A stretch of 29,022 nt of DNA from a virus: positions 2,660 through 31,681 of the IMG/VR virus record IMGVR_UViG_3300000116_000109, one strand, 5' to 3'. Within the stretch, counting starts at the first letter, position 1. Every line of letters begins with the position of its first letter. Of the stretch, positions 13,473 to 22,058 are shown piece after piece. The notes beneath the pieces are model-generated. The model saw nothing but the letters and a program-made list of their open reading frames with translations, was not told where the DNA came from and did no database searches. A program made the translations under genes and the position numbers.

Positions 13473-14093
13473 ATGTCCTATCAGTGCGTCATATATAATC
13501 CACAACTTCCAAATCAAATCATAACTGAAGTGGAAAATGAAATTAGTGCTAATGTAGAAGTTGTTAATTCTTCTGTAGATAATTTTGAAAATAAAATCTT
13601 GCTAAAATCAGTAAGAAGTTCAAAACACGCTTGGATTTCTACAGATTACTGGATTGCTTCTCACATTTGGTTTTATATTCAAAAAGCAAATGAAAGTAAT
13701 TTTTTATATGACATAACAAAATTTGAAAACGATGTCATACAATATACAACATATGACGTTGGAGATCATTATAATTGGCATGTAGATTATTCTATATCTA
13801 CTAATATTAACAAAAGCGTTGGTAATAATTTTGAAGAAAATACTCTAAACTCTGTTTTAGTAAAAAATCAAGAAATAAGAAAATTATCTTTTGTAATGCA
13901 GTTATCTGATCCTTCTGATTATGAAGGAGGAGAATTACAGTTTCTTGACGATTCTGATAATATATATTATGCTCCTAAAGAAAAAGGAACTATAATAGTT
14001 TTTGACTCTAGAACGAAACATAGAGTTAGAAAAATTAAAAAAGGTTTCAGAAAAAGTATTGTTGGTTGGGTTATGGGTCCAAGATGGAAATGA
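13473..14093 (+). CDS. 2OG-Fe(II) oxygenase, PKHD/prolyl-hydroxylase-like
   Basis: This 206-aa protein shows the double-stranded beta-helix landmarks of a 2-oxoglutarate/Fe(II) dioxygenase. The HxD pair is His103-x-Asp105 in YNWHVDYS, followed by RKLSFVMQLSD, the turn YEGGELQF, the distal His183 in FDSRTKHRV, and Arg193 (ten residues on) for 2-oxoglutarate binding. It ends with the signature GW-x-x-GPRWK. The family hydroxylates protein or small-molecule substrates; the substrate here is unknown. The gene starts 18 bases after tRNA-Thr and its stop overlaps the next start (ATGA). A close paralogue lacking both His residues lies at 25206. Confidence 0.85.
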   Translation: MSYQCVIYNPQLPNQIITEVENEISANVEVVNSSVDNFENKILLKSVRSSKHAWISTDYWIASHIWFYIQKANESNFLYDITKFENDVIQYTTYDVGDHYNWHVDYSISTNINKSVGNNFEENTLNSVLVKNQEIRKLSFVMQLSDPSDYEGGELQFLDDSDNIYYAPKEKGTIIVFDSRTKHRVRKIKKGFRKSIVGWVMGPRWK

Positions 14094-14713
14094 ACGTTGA
14101 ACTATTGCCTCTTTTCAGTACACCTGTTTTTGTTGTTGATATCGAGGAGGATTTAGGTGATATCTCCACCTTTATAAAGTATTTTGAGTATCAAGATATA
14201 AATGTAGATGGAGATAATGAATGTGCTACAACTAAAAAATTAAATGTCCTTGAACATGCAGAATTGCTTGAGCTCAAGAAAACTATAATTAAACACTTCA
14301 ATTATATTAAAAATGAAGTGTTTAAGTATACTGATACTCAATTTGAGATTACTACATCTTGGGGAACTAGGGTAGGAAAAAACTCTACTAGTCATTATCA
14401 CAATCATAGAAATGCATTGTATAGTGGAGTATTTTATTTTGAAAATTATGGAAAAAATAATTCTTTCATAGAATTTTCTTCTTTCTCTAAAGAACAATTT
14501 GATTTGAATAATTCGGAGAGAAATATTTTTAATAGTGAGAATTGGACTATTGAAACCAAGAAGAACAGACTAATTATTTTCCCAAGCAATATTTACCATA
14601 GAGTAGTATACAAGAACTGTAATTTGTATAGATATTCTTTAGCTTTCAATTTAATTCCAACAAAATCATTTGGGTATCTTGATAGCAGTGTCAATATAAA
14701 TCTAGTAAGATGA
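14090..14713 (+). CDS. putative 2OG-Fe(II) oxygenase, PF13759-like
   Basis: I prefer ATG 14090 (207 aa), which forms an ATGA overlap with the previous stop; in-frame ATGs also exist at 14066 and 14084. The start ELLPLFSTPVFVVDI is typical of this phage oxygenase group, which begins with 'LFxTPVxxxD'. The metal site is likely the HxH-type His102/His104 in SHYHNHRNALYSGVFYF, with distal His170 (FPSNIYHRV) and Arg181 (YRYSLAFN). Such proteins are common in T4-like cyanophages, often near tail-fibre genes, and their substrates are not known. The following 56-aa gene also begins in an ATGA overlap. Confidence 0.8.
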   Translation: MNVELLPLFSTPVFVVDIEEDLGDISTFIKYFEYQDINVDGDNECATTKKLNVLEHAELLELKKTIIKHFNYIKNEVFKYTDTQFEITTSWGTRVGKNSTSHYHNHRNALYSGVFYFENYGKNNSFIEFSSFSKEQFDLNNSERNIFNSENWTIETKKNRLIIFPSNIYHRVVYKNCNLYRYSLAFNLIPTKSFGYLDSSVNINLVR

Positions 14714-14880
14714 AAATAAATCTCTGGTATTCCAAAAGCATGGCTCAATGGAGATGGACTTTATGTACTAAAAAATATAATAAATGTCATCAAGATGAAC
14801 AGCACTCTGGACAAAGAGAAAATCTTAGAGATGCCATGAACGATGTTGCAAATACAGTGGAGTATATTTTAAATGGTTGA
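14710..14880 (+). CDS. small conserved Trp-rich/helical protein, unknown function
   Basis: This 56-aa gene starts at ATG 14710 in an ATGA overlap with the preceding stop and ends at TGA 14878, overlapping the next start by 8 bases. It begins MKINLWYSKSMAQWRWTL and ends with an amphipathic helix (RDAMNDVANTVEYILNG). Tight coupling on both sides argues strongly that it is translated and functionally tied to the oxygenases. I recognise this kind of small protein from cyanophage oxygenase neighbourhoods, but no function is established. Confidence 0.62.
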   Translation: MKINLWYSKSMAQWRWTLCTKKYNKCHQDEQHSGQRENLRDAMNDVANTVEYILNG

Positions 14881-15442
14881 TAATTTTATTTTAGAGTTAG
14901 ATAATTTTTTGACGCCAGAACAGTGCGAACATTACATTGACTATTTTGAGGCAATGAAAGAGAACGGGTTTACTAACACTAGACTTAATCAAAATCGAAA
15001 ACCTCATGATGTTGAAGATCAGGAACATTTCATTCACGAATGTGTACAATATACATCTTTTAGGCCAGGGAAAATTCTTATTGATGAATTTTGGGAAAAT
15101 GCGTATCCAAAGTATGCAGAAAAATATAGCATTCTTCTTGATTCTTCAGAACATAATATAGATAAATTAAAAATTCAGAAGACAGAACCTGGGCAAGGAT
15201 ATCATTCATGGCACTATGAAACTCTTGGTAAAGTAAATCGCGATAGACTTTTATTTTTTATTGTATACTTAAACGATATTGAAGAAGGTGGAGAAACTGA
15301 ATTTCTTTATCTTAGAAAAAGAATTAAAGCAAAGCAAGGAAAACTAATTATGGCACCTGCAGGATTTACTCATACTCATAGAGGAAATCCTCCCCTAAGC
15401 GAAACAAAATATATTATGACAGGGTGGGTGGAATATACGTAA
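14873..15442 (+). CDS. 2OG-Fe(II) oxygenase, prolyl 4-hydroxylase-like
   Basis: This 189-aa protein begins with an FLTPEQCEHYIDYFE helix like prolyl 4-hydroxylases. Catalytic region: His114-x-Glu116 in YHSWHYE, the GGETEFLY turn (139-146), His169 in THTHRGNPP, and Lys179 ten residues later in TKYIMTGW, which would bind the 2-oxoglutarate carboxylate. The metal-binding acid is Glu rather than the usual Asp. That is tolerated in some members but could lower or alter activity. It overlaps the 56-aa gene upstream and the Mom-like gene downstream. Substrate unknown. Confidence 0.85.
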   Translation: MVDNFILELDNFLTPEQCEHYIDYFEAMKENGFTNTRLNQNRKPHDVEDQEHFIHECVQYTSFRPGKILIDEFWENAYPKYAEKYSILLDSSEHNIDKLKIQKTEPGQGYHSWHYETLGKVNRDRLLFFIVYLNDIEEGGETEFLYLRKRIKAKQGKLIMAPAGFTHTHRGNPPLSETKYIMTGWVEYT

Positions 15443-16086
15443 ATCAACACATAATAAGCAATTATACTCAAGTGAAATCAGATTTTTATATAGATAGAGT
15501 TAGTAAAGAAGAAATCAAAGAACTTCTTTATACCCATCACTACTTGAAAGACGAGTCCAAAGATTTCAAATCAGGGTATAACTATGGACTTTTTAAGCGC
15601 ACTGAATGGGAATGCCCTCTTAGGATTGGGGAGTGCCTTGCTGCTTGCGTTTTTACTGGCCTCCCAGTTCCAGAAATTGCCAGGGGAGCATTTGGATTAG
15701 AACGCAATCAGCAAGAAGGTTTATTTGAACTTTCTAGATTATGTGTTCATCCAGAAGTGCAGAAAGAAGAATATAATATTACATCTTGGTTCGTCAGTCG
15801 TTCTATTAAAAAATTCCGTAAAGATGCGAATGTTCGCGCTATTCTTAGTTATGCTGACTCTGCTCACCATAGTGGTATTATATACAGAGCTTGCAATTTC
15901 AACTATTACGGGTTGACAGACGCAAAGAAAGATTTTTATTATAGTGATGGAACTAAGCACTCAAGAGGAAGTGTAAAAGGCGCAGATGGTGAATGGAGAG
16001 ACAGAACCAGAAAACATAGATACTTGATGGTATTTGACAAAAAACTTCAAGTGTTGTGGAAAAAACAAAAATGTGATACTATATAA
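15424..16086 (+). CDS. Mom-like DNA adenine modification protein (GNAT-related)
   Basis: This 220-aa protein starts at GTG 15424 inside the preceding oxygenase (19-base overlap); start choice is uncertain because no ATG occurs early. It has the layout of the phage Mu Mom family: HYLKDESKDFKSGYNYGLF, then CVFTGLPVPE, then FELSRLCVHPEV, then TSWFVSRSIKKF, then ILSYADSAHHSGIIYRAC and NFNYYGLTD, ending with RKHRYLMVF. Mom carries out N6-carbamoylmethylation of adenine to protect phage DNA from restriction; Mom relatives are known in cyanophages. It lies at the end of a coupled oxygenase operon and shortly before a terminator, so the oxygenases may act in the same modification or defence-evasion pathway. 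That link is inference. Confidence 0.8.
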   Translation: MGGIYVNQHIISNYTQVKSDFYIDRVSKEEIKELLYTHHYLKDESKDFKSGYNYGLFKRTEWECPLRIGECLAACVFTGLPVPEIARGAFGLERNQQEGLFELSRLCVHPEVQKEEYNITSWFVSRSIKKFRKDANVRAILSYADSAHHSGIIYRACNFNYYGLTDAKKDFYYSDGTKHSRGSVKGADGEWRDRTRKHRYLMVFDKKLQVLWKKQKCDTI

Positions 16087-16125
16087 TAGTCCGTGTGAAG
16101 GAAGAGCGCACTTAATGTGCAGATG

Positions 16126-16154
16126 AGCATCCAAGTTTCTTGGGTGCTTTTTTC
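16126..16154 (+). terminator. rho-independent terminator of the islet
   Basis: A 10-bp stem, AGCATCCAAG (16126-16135) with CTTGGGTGCT (16139-16148, one G-T pair), closes a TTT loop and is followed by six T residues (16148-16153). It is the best intrinsic terminator in the window and lies 40 bases after the Mom-like gene, before the next fibre gene. Confidence 0.9.
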
Positions 16155-16158
16155 TTAT

Positions 16159-16167
16159 GATAAATAA
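16159..16167 (+). promoter_or_regulatory. T4-late-like promoter box (GATAAATAA)
   Basis: GATAAATAA, 29 bases before ATG 16197 and directly after the terminator. It resembles the TATAAATA late box recognised with gp55-type sigma factors. No -35 is needed for late promoters. Similar boxes precede several other fibre genes here. Confidence 0.55.
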
Positions 16168-16196
16168 TTTATAACAGAACTTATCGTGCAAATAAG

Positions 16197-19100
16197 ATGC
16201 CTCTCAGTCGTTTAGATAATTTCCTTAAAAATGCCCGTGGTAACATTTTATATGTAAACCCAAATGATTTAGACGCTACAGATAGTATTGAAAACCAGGG
16301 TAACTCTCTTGCTCGCCCATTTAAAACTATTCAGAGAGCACTCATTGAGGCATCCAGATTTTCATATCAGAGTGGATTAGATAATGATCGATTTGCAAAG
16401 ACAACCATTCTCTTGTATCCTGGAGAGCACCTTGTCGATAACCGTCCTGGATGGATTCCTGATGGTGAAGGTAATTTCAAATTAAGAAATGGTACGTCAT
16501 CTAGTAATTATGAGGCATGGTCTCTCACGACTAACTTTGATTTAACCACTGCTGATAATGCACTCTATAAGCTTAATAGTGTACATGGTGGTGTTATTCT
16601 ACCAAGAGGAACTTCAATTGTTGGTTTAGATCTTCGTAAAACAAAGATTCGTCCAAAATATGTTCCCGATCCAGCAAATGATAATATTGAATCATCTGCT
16701 GTTTTTAGATTAACTGGTGCTTGCTACCTTTGGCAGTTCAGTGTCTTCGATGGCAATCCTAACGGAAACGTATATAAAGATTATACAGAAAATATTTTTG
16801 TTCCAAATTTTTCACACAACAAGCTGACAGTATTTGAATATGCTGATGGCGTAAATGATGTCAAGATTAATGACAGTTTCATTAGTGATTTTGATGCCGC
16901 TAGAACTGATCTTGATATGTACTATGAGAAGGTTGGACTTGCATATGGTTCATCTTCTGGTAGACAAATTGAACCAAACTATCCATCAAGCGGACTTGAC
17001 ATTCAACCTAAGGTTGATGAATATCGTATTGTAGGACCTACTGGTGGACTTGTTGGTATCAGCAGTATTAAAGCAGGTGATGGCGTAACTCCTTCAGATA
17101 CAATCACAGTAACTTTAGAAGAAGCACTACCCGGACTTTCTGTCGATACTCCATTCCAAGTTTCTGGAATTACTGCTACTGGATATAGTGGACAATTTGT
17201 TGTAAGTGATGTAATTACAACTTCTGTTGATGGAACTAGTGTATTTAAATATAAAGTATCAAATCCACCAACAGATCCATTACCAACAGTTACTGGTTCT
17301 AGCATCAATCTTCAGACAGATACTGTTACTTCAGCATCTCCATATGTCTTTAATGTCTCTCTGAGATCTGTCTATGGTATGTGCGGTATGCACGCCGATG
17401 GCAGTAAAGCATCTGGATTTAAATCAATGGTTGTGGCTCAGTTCACAGGCATTGGACTTCAAAAAGATAAGAATGCTTTCGTTAAGTATAACGAAACGAG
17501 TGGAGAATATAAAGATAGCACATTTGCTGGTAATGAAAACATCAATACCGATTCCCGTGCAGTTTTCAAACCTTCATATAAAAACTTCCACATTAAAGCA
17601 TCAAATAATTCGTTTATTCAGATTGTATCTTGCTTTGCTATTGGGTATTCCGAGCACTTTATAGTTGAAAGTGGTGGAGATTTGTCTGTCACAAACTCTA
17701 ACTCTAACTTTGGCGCAAAGGCTATTGTATCTGATGGATTTAGAGAAGATTCATTTGCCAGAGATGATGTTGGTTATATTACTCATATCATTCCACCAAA
17801 AGAGTTGGAGACAACTGATGTTGCAATTGAATTCAATGCTCTTGACGTTTACCAAACTATTGTTGGCGTTGCATCCACAAGTCGCCTTTATCTTTACAAT
17901 CAGACAAACCAAGATGTTCTTCCTGACAGTGTAATTGAAGGATATAGAGTTGGAGCAAAAGAGAATGACAATCTAAATGTTCTAATCTCTCAAGGTGGTG
18001 TTACTCAGCAATATTCTGCAAGAATTGTAATGCCAGATTCTGAGTTGATGACAACTCAGAGTACATATAGAAAAGTATTTACAGTCGGTAGAAATTCTGG
18101 AATCAATAGTATTACTGCTAATACATTAACATTAACTGAAGATCATAACTTCAAGAGTGGAGAAACTATCCGTGTTTTATCTGAGGATGGACATCTTCCT
18201 GACGGTATTGATGAAAATATTGTTTACTTTGCAATTTCTGATGGTTTAAATCCAAATCAGATTCAAATTGCACAAACACTTAATGATGCTATTAATGGTG
18301 ATGATATTACTGTTAATAACAAAGGCGGAATTCTTAGAGTTGAAAGTAGAGTAAGTGATAAGATTTCTGGTGATATCGGGCACCCAATTCAATATGATGT
18401 TGATGCTGGACAATGGTACATTACTGTAGGAACAGCAGCAACAGACAATAGCATTTATTCAACTATTGTAGGACTTGGAACCACTTCTCTTGGCGATGCA
18501 ACACCAAGAACATTTATTAATCGTAAACCAGACACAAGAAGTGTAATTGATACTTCATATCGTATTCGTTATGTAATTCCTTCCGGTTCTGGTATTACAA
18601 CTGCTCGCCCACCAATTGATGGATATATTATTCAAGAGTCAAGTAGTGTAAATGGAGCATCAAATACAGAAGTTGCAAAATACTATAGTCCAACTGAAGT
18701 TTCTCTTTCCAACTTAGGTGAGTATAGAAACTTTAGTTTCCTTGCAAATGCACATTGGACTAGCAATACTGCATACTTCTTATCAGAACTACCTCACGAT
18801 TTAAAAATTGGCTCTCAAGTTTTGATTGAAAATGTAAAGAGTACAAATAATCCAGTTGGTACTGCAAACTCTGGATTTAATGGAACATATAATGTTACTG
18901 GTATCAGTAGTGCAAGAGAATTTACTGTCTCTCTTAATAGTATTTCTGGCCCTGGCGCATTTACAAACGACACTGATTCTAGAACCACTAGTCTCCCAAC
19001 CTTTACTCAGAAGAGATATTCTGGAACTTATATCGTCTATAGATCTCAGGAAGTTCAAGAGTACATTGCAGGATTACAAGATGGCATCTATCACTTATTT

Positions 19101-22058
19101 GTAACTAATGCTTCAAATACTCCATCTGTAACACCATTCTCTACTGAAAGATATTCTCAACCAATCCAAAATCTCTATGCTCAAACAAATAGAGATAATC
19201 CAGTATCAGATCCAAAACCAACAAAATCATTTGCTGTTCCATCTCCTATTGGAAAGGTTGTTGTTGATAACCCTCAAAACAGTGTTACTAGAGAGACTAT
19301 TGAGAAATCTCTGTTTGATTTTAACGTTGGTTTTGGAATTACTGCAATCACATCAAACAGCACAGGAACAGCACATACGTTCTACACAACTATTGATCAT
19401 GGGTTGAATAGAGTTGTTAGTGTTGGAATTGCTGACAGTGGTGTTGCATATGGAAATAGTAGTGCTGGATATCTTTATAATGCTAGATTAGTTTCTGCTG
19501 GTGCAGCAACTACTCAGGGACAATATGCTACTGCAAGACTTACTATTAACGGTACAGGTAATATTACTGCCGTCAAGATTATGGATGGTGGTAGTGCATA
19601 CAGCGTTGGCGACTCCCTTCAAGTCGTTGGCACTGCCACAACAACTGGACACAGCGTTGGTATTGTAACAGTTACTGAGATTTATAATAACATTGGTGAT
19701 ACTTTAAGCGTTGCTGGTGTTATTCCACACACCAATAACGATTTTAATTCTCTCTATAGAATCACTGGAATTGCAACAGATTCAGCAAAAGAAATTACAG
19801 TTTCTTCTGCATCAACAATCGGCGCAGCAACAACTCTTGGAGTAGGAATTACTAATCTTGCGAGTGCATCAGTAACTCTGACTGGACAATCTTTAGATGT
19901 AACTGGGTTTACCTACAATGCAATAACTGGTGTTGGTGTTGTCACAACATCCCAAAGACATGGATTGCATGTTGACAAAAAGATTAAATTAGGTGGTGCT
20001 GATAATCCTCTTTATAGAGGAGACTTTATTGTCAAGAAAATCAATAGTCTCAATTCATTTGATGTTAACATTGGATTAGGTACAGTAACTCCATCTACAT
20101 CTGGAACAATTAAGGTATATCAGTACGGTTATTCTTCTTCAGGTGGTAATGTTTCATTAGAAAATGAAAATATTGGCGGAAGACAGAACATAGAATATGC
20201 AGGTATTACTACAACATTATCTGCAACAGTTGCTACTGCTACTACTCCAAATATTGAAATTGCTGATATTGAAAAACTTGATATTAATATTGGCGATTAC
20301 TTATTAATTGAAGAAGAACTTGTAAGAGTAAAAACCACAGTTTCATCAAACCCCGTTAAAGTATTCAGAGGAGTACTTGGAACTAAGGCAAGTACTCACC
20401 TATCAAATACTGTTGTAAAAAGAGTCCATTGTCGTCCTATTGAGTTTAGAAGAAACTCTATCATTCGTGCTTCTGGACACACCTTTGAATATGTTGGTTT
20501 CGGTCCTGGTAATTACTCAACTGCTTTCCCAGACAAACAAGATCGCAGTCTTTCTTCTCAAGAAGAACTCTTAGCACAATCAACTAAGAGAGATGGTGGA
20601 ATCAATGTCTACACAGGCATGAACGATCAGGGAGACTTCTATGTTGGTAATAAGAGAGTAAGTTCTGCTACTGGACAAGAAGAAGTATTTGATTCTCCTG
20701 TTCCTACTGTTACTGGAGAAGACATTAATCCAGGTAGATTTAGTGTTGGATTCGATGTTCTTACTCCACTTGAAGCAACAATCAGTCGCTCTATCAAGGT
20801 TGAAGGTGGTGCAGACGGTAACATCCTTTCAGAATTTGACGGTCCTGTTGTATTCAACAACAAACTGACTTCAACATCAACCAAAGGTATTGAGGCATCA
20901 TCAATATTCCTGCAAGGTGATGCAACTGTTTCTAGAAAGTATACTGTTGGAATCTCTACTCCTTCACTTGCAGGAAACCCAGGAGACATTACATATAATG
21001 CTAATCCAGAAAAAGGCGGTTATCTTGGATGGATTTATACAACAGATAATGACTGGTATCGCTTTGGTGCTGTAAGTTATGAGCAAAACTTGAATGTTGC
21101 TATCTTCGATAAGGTTGGCATTGCAACAAACTCACCTGGACTGAATACACTTCAGGTTGGTTCTGGTTCTTCTATCTTTGCTGTTGATGGCACTGGTGTT
21201 GGCATCGGAACAACTGCAAATGGTTACGCACTTCATGTTATTGGTTCCACAAACATTGTTGGAACTGTAACTGCAACATCATTTGTTGGTGATGGTGCTG
21301 GATTAACAAATCTTGCAAACGACAGTCTCTGGGCTGGAACATCTGCAGGTGTTGGAACAGGTATCTATCCAATCAATCTTTCAAGAGTTGGTGTAGGAAC
21401 ATCTGTTCCCCATTACAACCTCGACGTTGGAACCACTGGAACTGGTACAACTGACTTAAAAGTTAGAAATAACTCAATCTTCGATGGCAACATCAATGCT
21501 CAAGATATCCTGGTTGGTAGTGCAATTACTGCAACGGCATATAGACTTGACAGTTCTTCAAGCAACATTCGCGCAGGTATTGTAACTGCAACAACGCTGG
21601 TTGTTGGAACTGCTGTTTCAACGTCTGGTTCTAATGTTGGATTCGGAACTGCAACTCCAAGAGCAAAAGCAGACTTTGAAGGTTCTGTTAAGTTCAAGAC
21701 ATATTCTGAATACGTTGAAGCACTTGATATCTCAGGTGGTAATGTAAACGTTGATTTATCAGTTGCACAGACATTCACATTGACAGTCGATTCTCCAGTT
21801 TCTCAGTTTACATTATTAAATCCACCATCTGGTTCGACTGCATTTACAATTAAGATTACTCAGAATTCTACTGGATATTCTGTTGGCATAGATACATTTA
21901 AGAATAGTGGTGGAACTACAATTCCAGTTTATTGGCCTGGCGGTGGAGTCTTACCTGTTGTTACTACAACTGCAAATAAGACAGACATCTACTCGTTCAA
22001 GACATTTGATGGCGGTTCATCACTTTACGGTGTAGTTGGAGGACAAAACTTCGCATGA
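16197..22058 (+). CDS. giant virion structural protein, tail fibre/baseplate-associated (1953 aa)
   Basis: The N terminus, MPLSRLDNFLKNARGNILYV, continues with a beta-helix-like region (LARPFKTIQRALIEASRFSY; ILLYPGEH) resembling the start of pectate-lyase-like solenoids. The middle is a series of beta-rich Ig-like or 'GSGYxxGDxLxV' repeats (VKIMDGGSAYSVGDSLQVVG). Residues about 1420-1510 contain a segment typical of cyanophage virion proteins (IIRASGHTFEYVGFGPGNYS; then KRDGGINVYTGMNDQGDFYV). The C-terminal 280 residues carry fibre repeats of the VTATSFVGDGAGLTNLA type and a terminal beta domain (residues about 1840-1953). It probably forms a long trimeric fibre or wedge extension. The stop overlaps the next start (ATGA). 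Confidence 0.75.
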   Translation: MPLSRLDNFLKNARGNILYVNPNDLDATDSIENQGNSLARPFKTIQRALIEASRFSYQSGLDNDRFAKTTILLYPGEHLVDNRPGWIPDGEGNFKLRNGTSSSNYEAWSLTTNFDLTTADNALYKLNSVHGGVILPRGTSIVGLDLRKTKIRPKYVPDPANDNIESSAVFRLTGACYLWQFSVFDGNPNGNVYKDYTENIFVPNFSHNKLTVFEYADGVNDVKINDSFISDFDAARTDLDMYYEKVGLAYGSSSGRQIEPNYPSSGLDIQPKVDEYRIVGPTGGLVGISSIKAGDGVTPSDTITVTLEEALPGLSVDTPFQVSGITATGYSGQFVVSDVITTSVDGTSVFKYKVSNPPTDPLPTVTGSSINLQTDTVTSASPYVFNVSLRSVYGMCGMHADGSKASGFKSMVVAQFTGIGLQKDKNAFVKYNETSGEYKDSTFAGNENINTDSRAVFKPSYKNFHIKASNNSFIQIVSCFAIGYSEHFIVESGGDLSVTNSNSNFGAKAIVSDGFREDSFARDDVGYITHIIPPKELETTDVAIEFNALDVYQTIVGVASTSRLYLYNQTNQDVLPDSVIEGYRVGAKENDNLNVLISQGGVTQQYSARIVMPDSELMTTQSTYRKVFTVGRNSGINSITANTLTLTEDHNFKSGETIRVLSEDGHLPDGIDENIVYFAISDGLNPNQIQIAQTLNDAINGDDITVNNKGGILRVESRVSDKISGDIGHPIQYDVDAGQWYITVGTAATDNSIYSTIVGLGTTSLGDATPRTFINRKPDTRSVIDTSYRIRYVIPSGSGITTARPPIDGYIIQESSSVNGASNTEVAKYYSPTEVSLSNLGEYRNFSFLANAHWTSNTAYFLSELPHDLKIGSQVLIENVKSTNNPVGTANSGFNGTYNVTGISSAREFTVSLNSISGPGAFTNDTDSRTTSLPTFTQKRYSGTYIVYRSQEVQEYIAGLQDGIYHLFVTNASNTPSVTPFSTERYSQPIQNLYAQTNRDNPVSDPKPTKSFAVPSPIGKVVVDNPQNSVTRETIEKSLFDFNVGFGITAITSNSTGTAHTFYTTIDHGLNRVVSVGIADSGVAYGNSSAGYLYNARLVSAGAATTQGQYATARLTINGTGNITAVKIMDGGSAYSVGDSLQVVGTATTTGHSVGIVTVTEIYNNIGDTLSVAGVIPHTNNDFNSLYRITGIATDSAKEITVSSASTIGAATTLGVGITNLASASVTLTGQSLDVTGFTYNAITGVGVVTTSQRHGLHVDKKIKLGGADNPLYRGDFIVKKINSLNSFDVNIGLGTVTPSTSGTIKVYQYGYSSSGGNVSLENENIGGRQNIEYAGITTTLSATVATATTPNIEIADIEKLDINIGDYLLIEEELVRVKTTVSSNPVKVFRGVLGTKASTHLSNTVVKRVHCRPIEFRRNSIIRASGHTFEYVGFGPGNYSTAFPDKQDRSLSSQEELLAQSTKRDGGINVYTGMNDQGDFYVGNKRVSSATGQEEVFDSPVPTVTGEDINPGRFSVGFDVLTPLEATISRSIKVEGGADGNILSEFDGPVVFNNKLTSTSTKGIEASSIFLQGDATVSRKYTVGISTPSLAGNPGDITYNANPEKGGYLGWIYTTDNDWYRFGAVSYEQNLNVAIFDKVGIATNSPGLNTLQVGSGSSIFAVDGTGVGIGTTANGYALHVIGSTNIVGTVTATSFVGDGAGLTNLANDSLWAGTSAGVGTGIYPINLSRVGVGTSVPHYNLDVGTTGTGTTDLKVRNNSIFDGNINAQDILVGSAITATAYRLDSSSSNIRAGIVTATTLVVGTAVSTSGSNVGFGTATPRAKADFEGSVKFKTYSEYVEALDISGGNVNVDLSVAQTFTLTVDSPVSQFTLLNPPSGSTAFTIKITQNSTGYSVGIDTFKNSGGTTIPVYWPGGGVLPVVTTTANKTDIYSFKTFDGGSSLYGVVGGQNFA

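Noticed and set aside
14066-14089. Upstream ATGs (14066, 14084) as start of the second 2OG gene
   Set aside because: They add residues inside the conserved end of the upstream gene; ATG 14090 gives the typical ATGA overlap and the usual family start.
15913-15942. TTGACA with 18-nt spacer and TATTAT inside the Mom-like gene
   Set aside because: The -10 is imperfect, it lies deep in a coding region in AT-rich DNA, and there is no downstream gene before the terminator.
20639-20989. Antisense open frame of 116 codons opposite the 1953-aa fibre gene
   Set aside because: It mirrors codon bias of the sense gene, has no ribosome site or homology, and lies fully inside a convincing gene.
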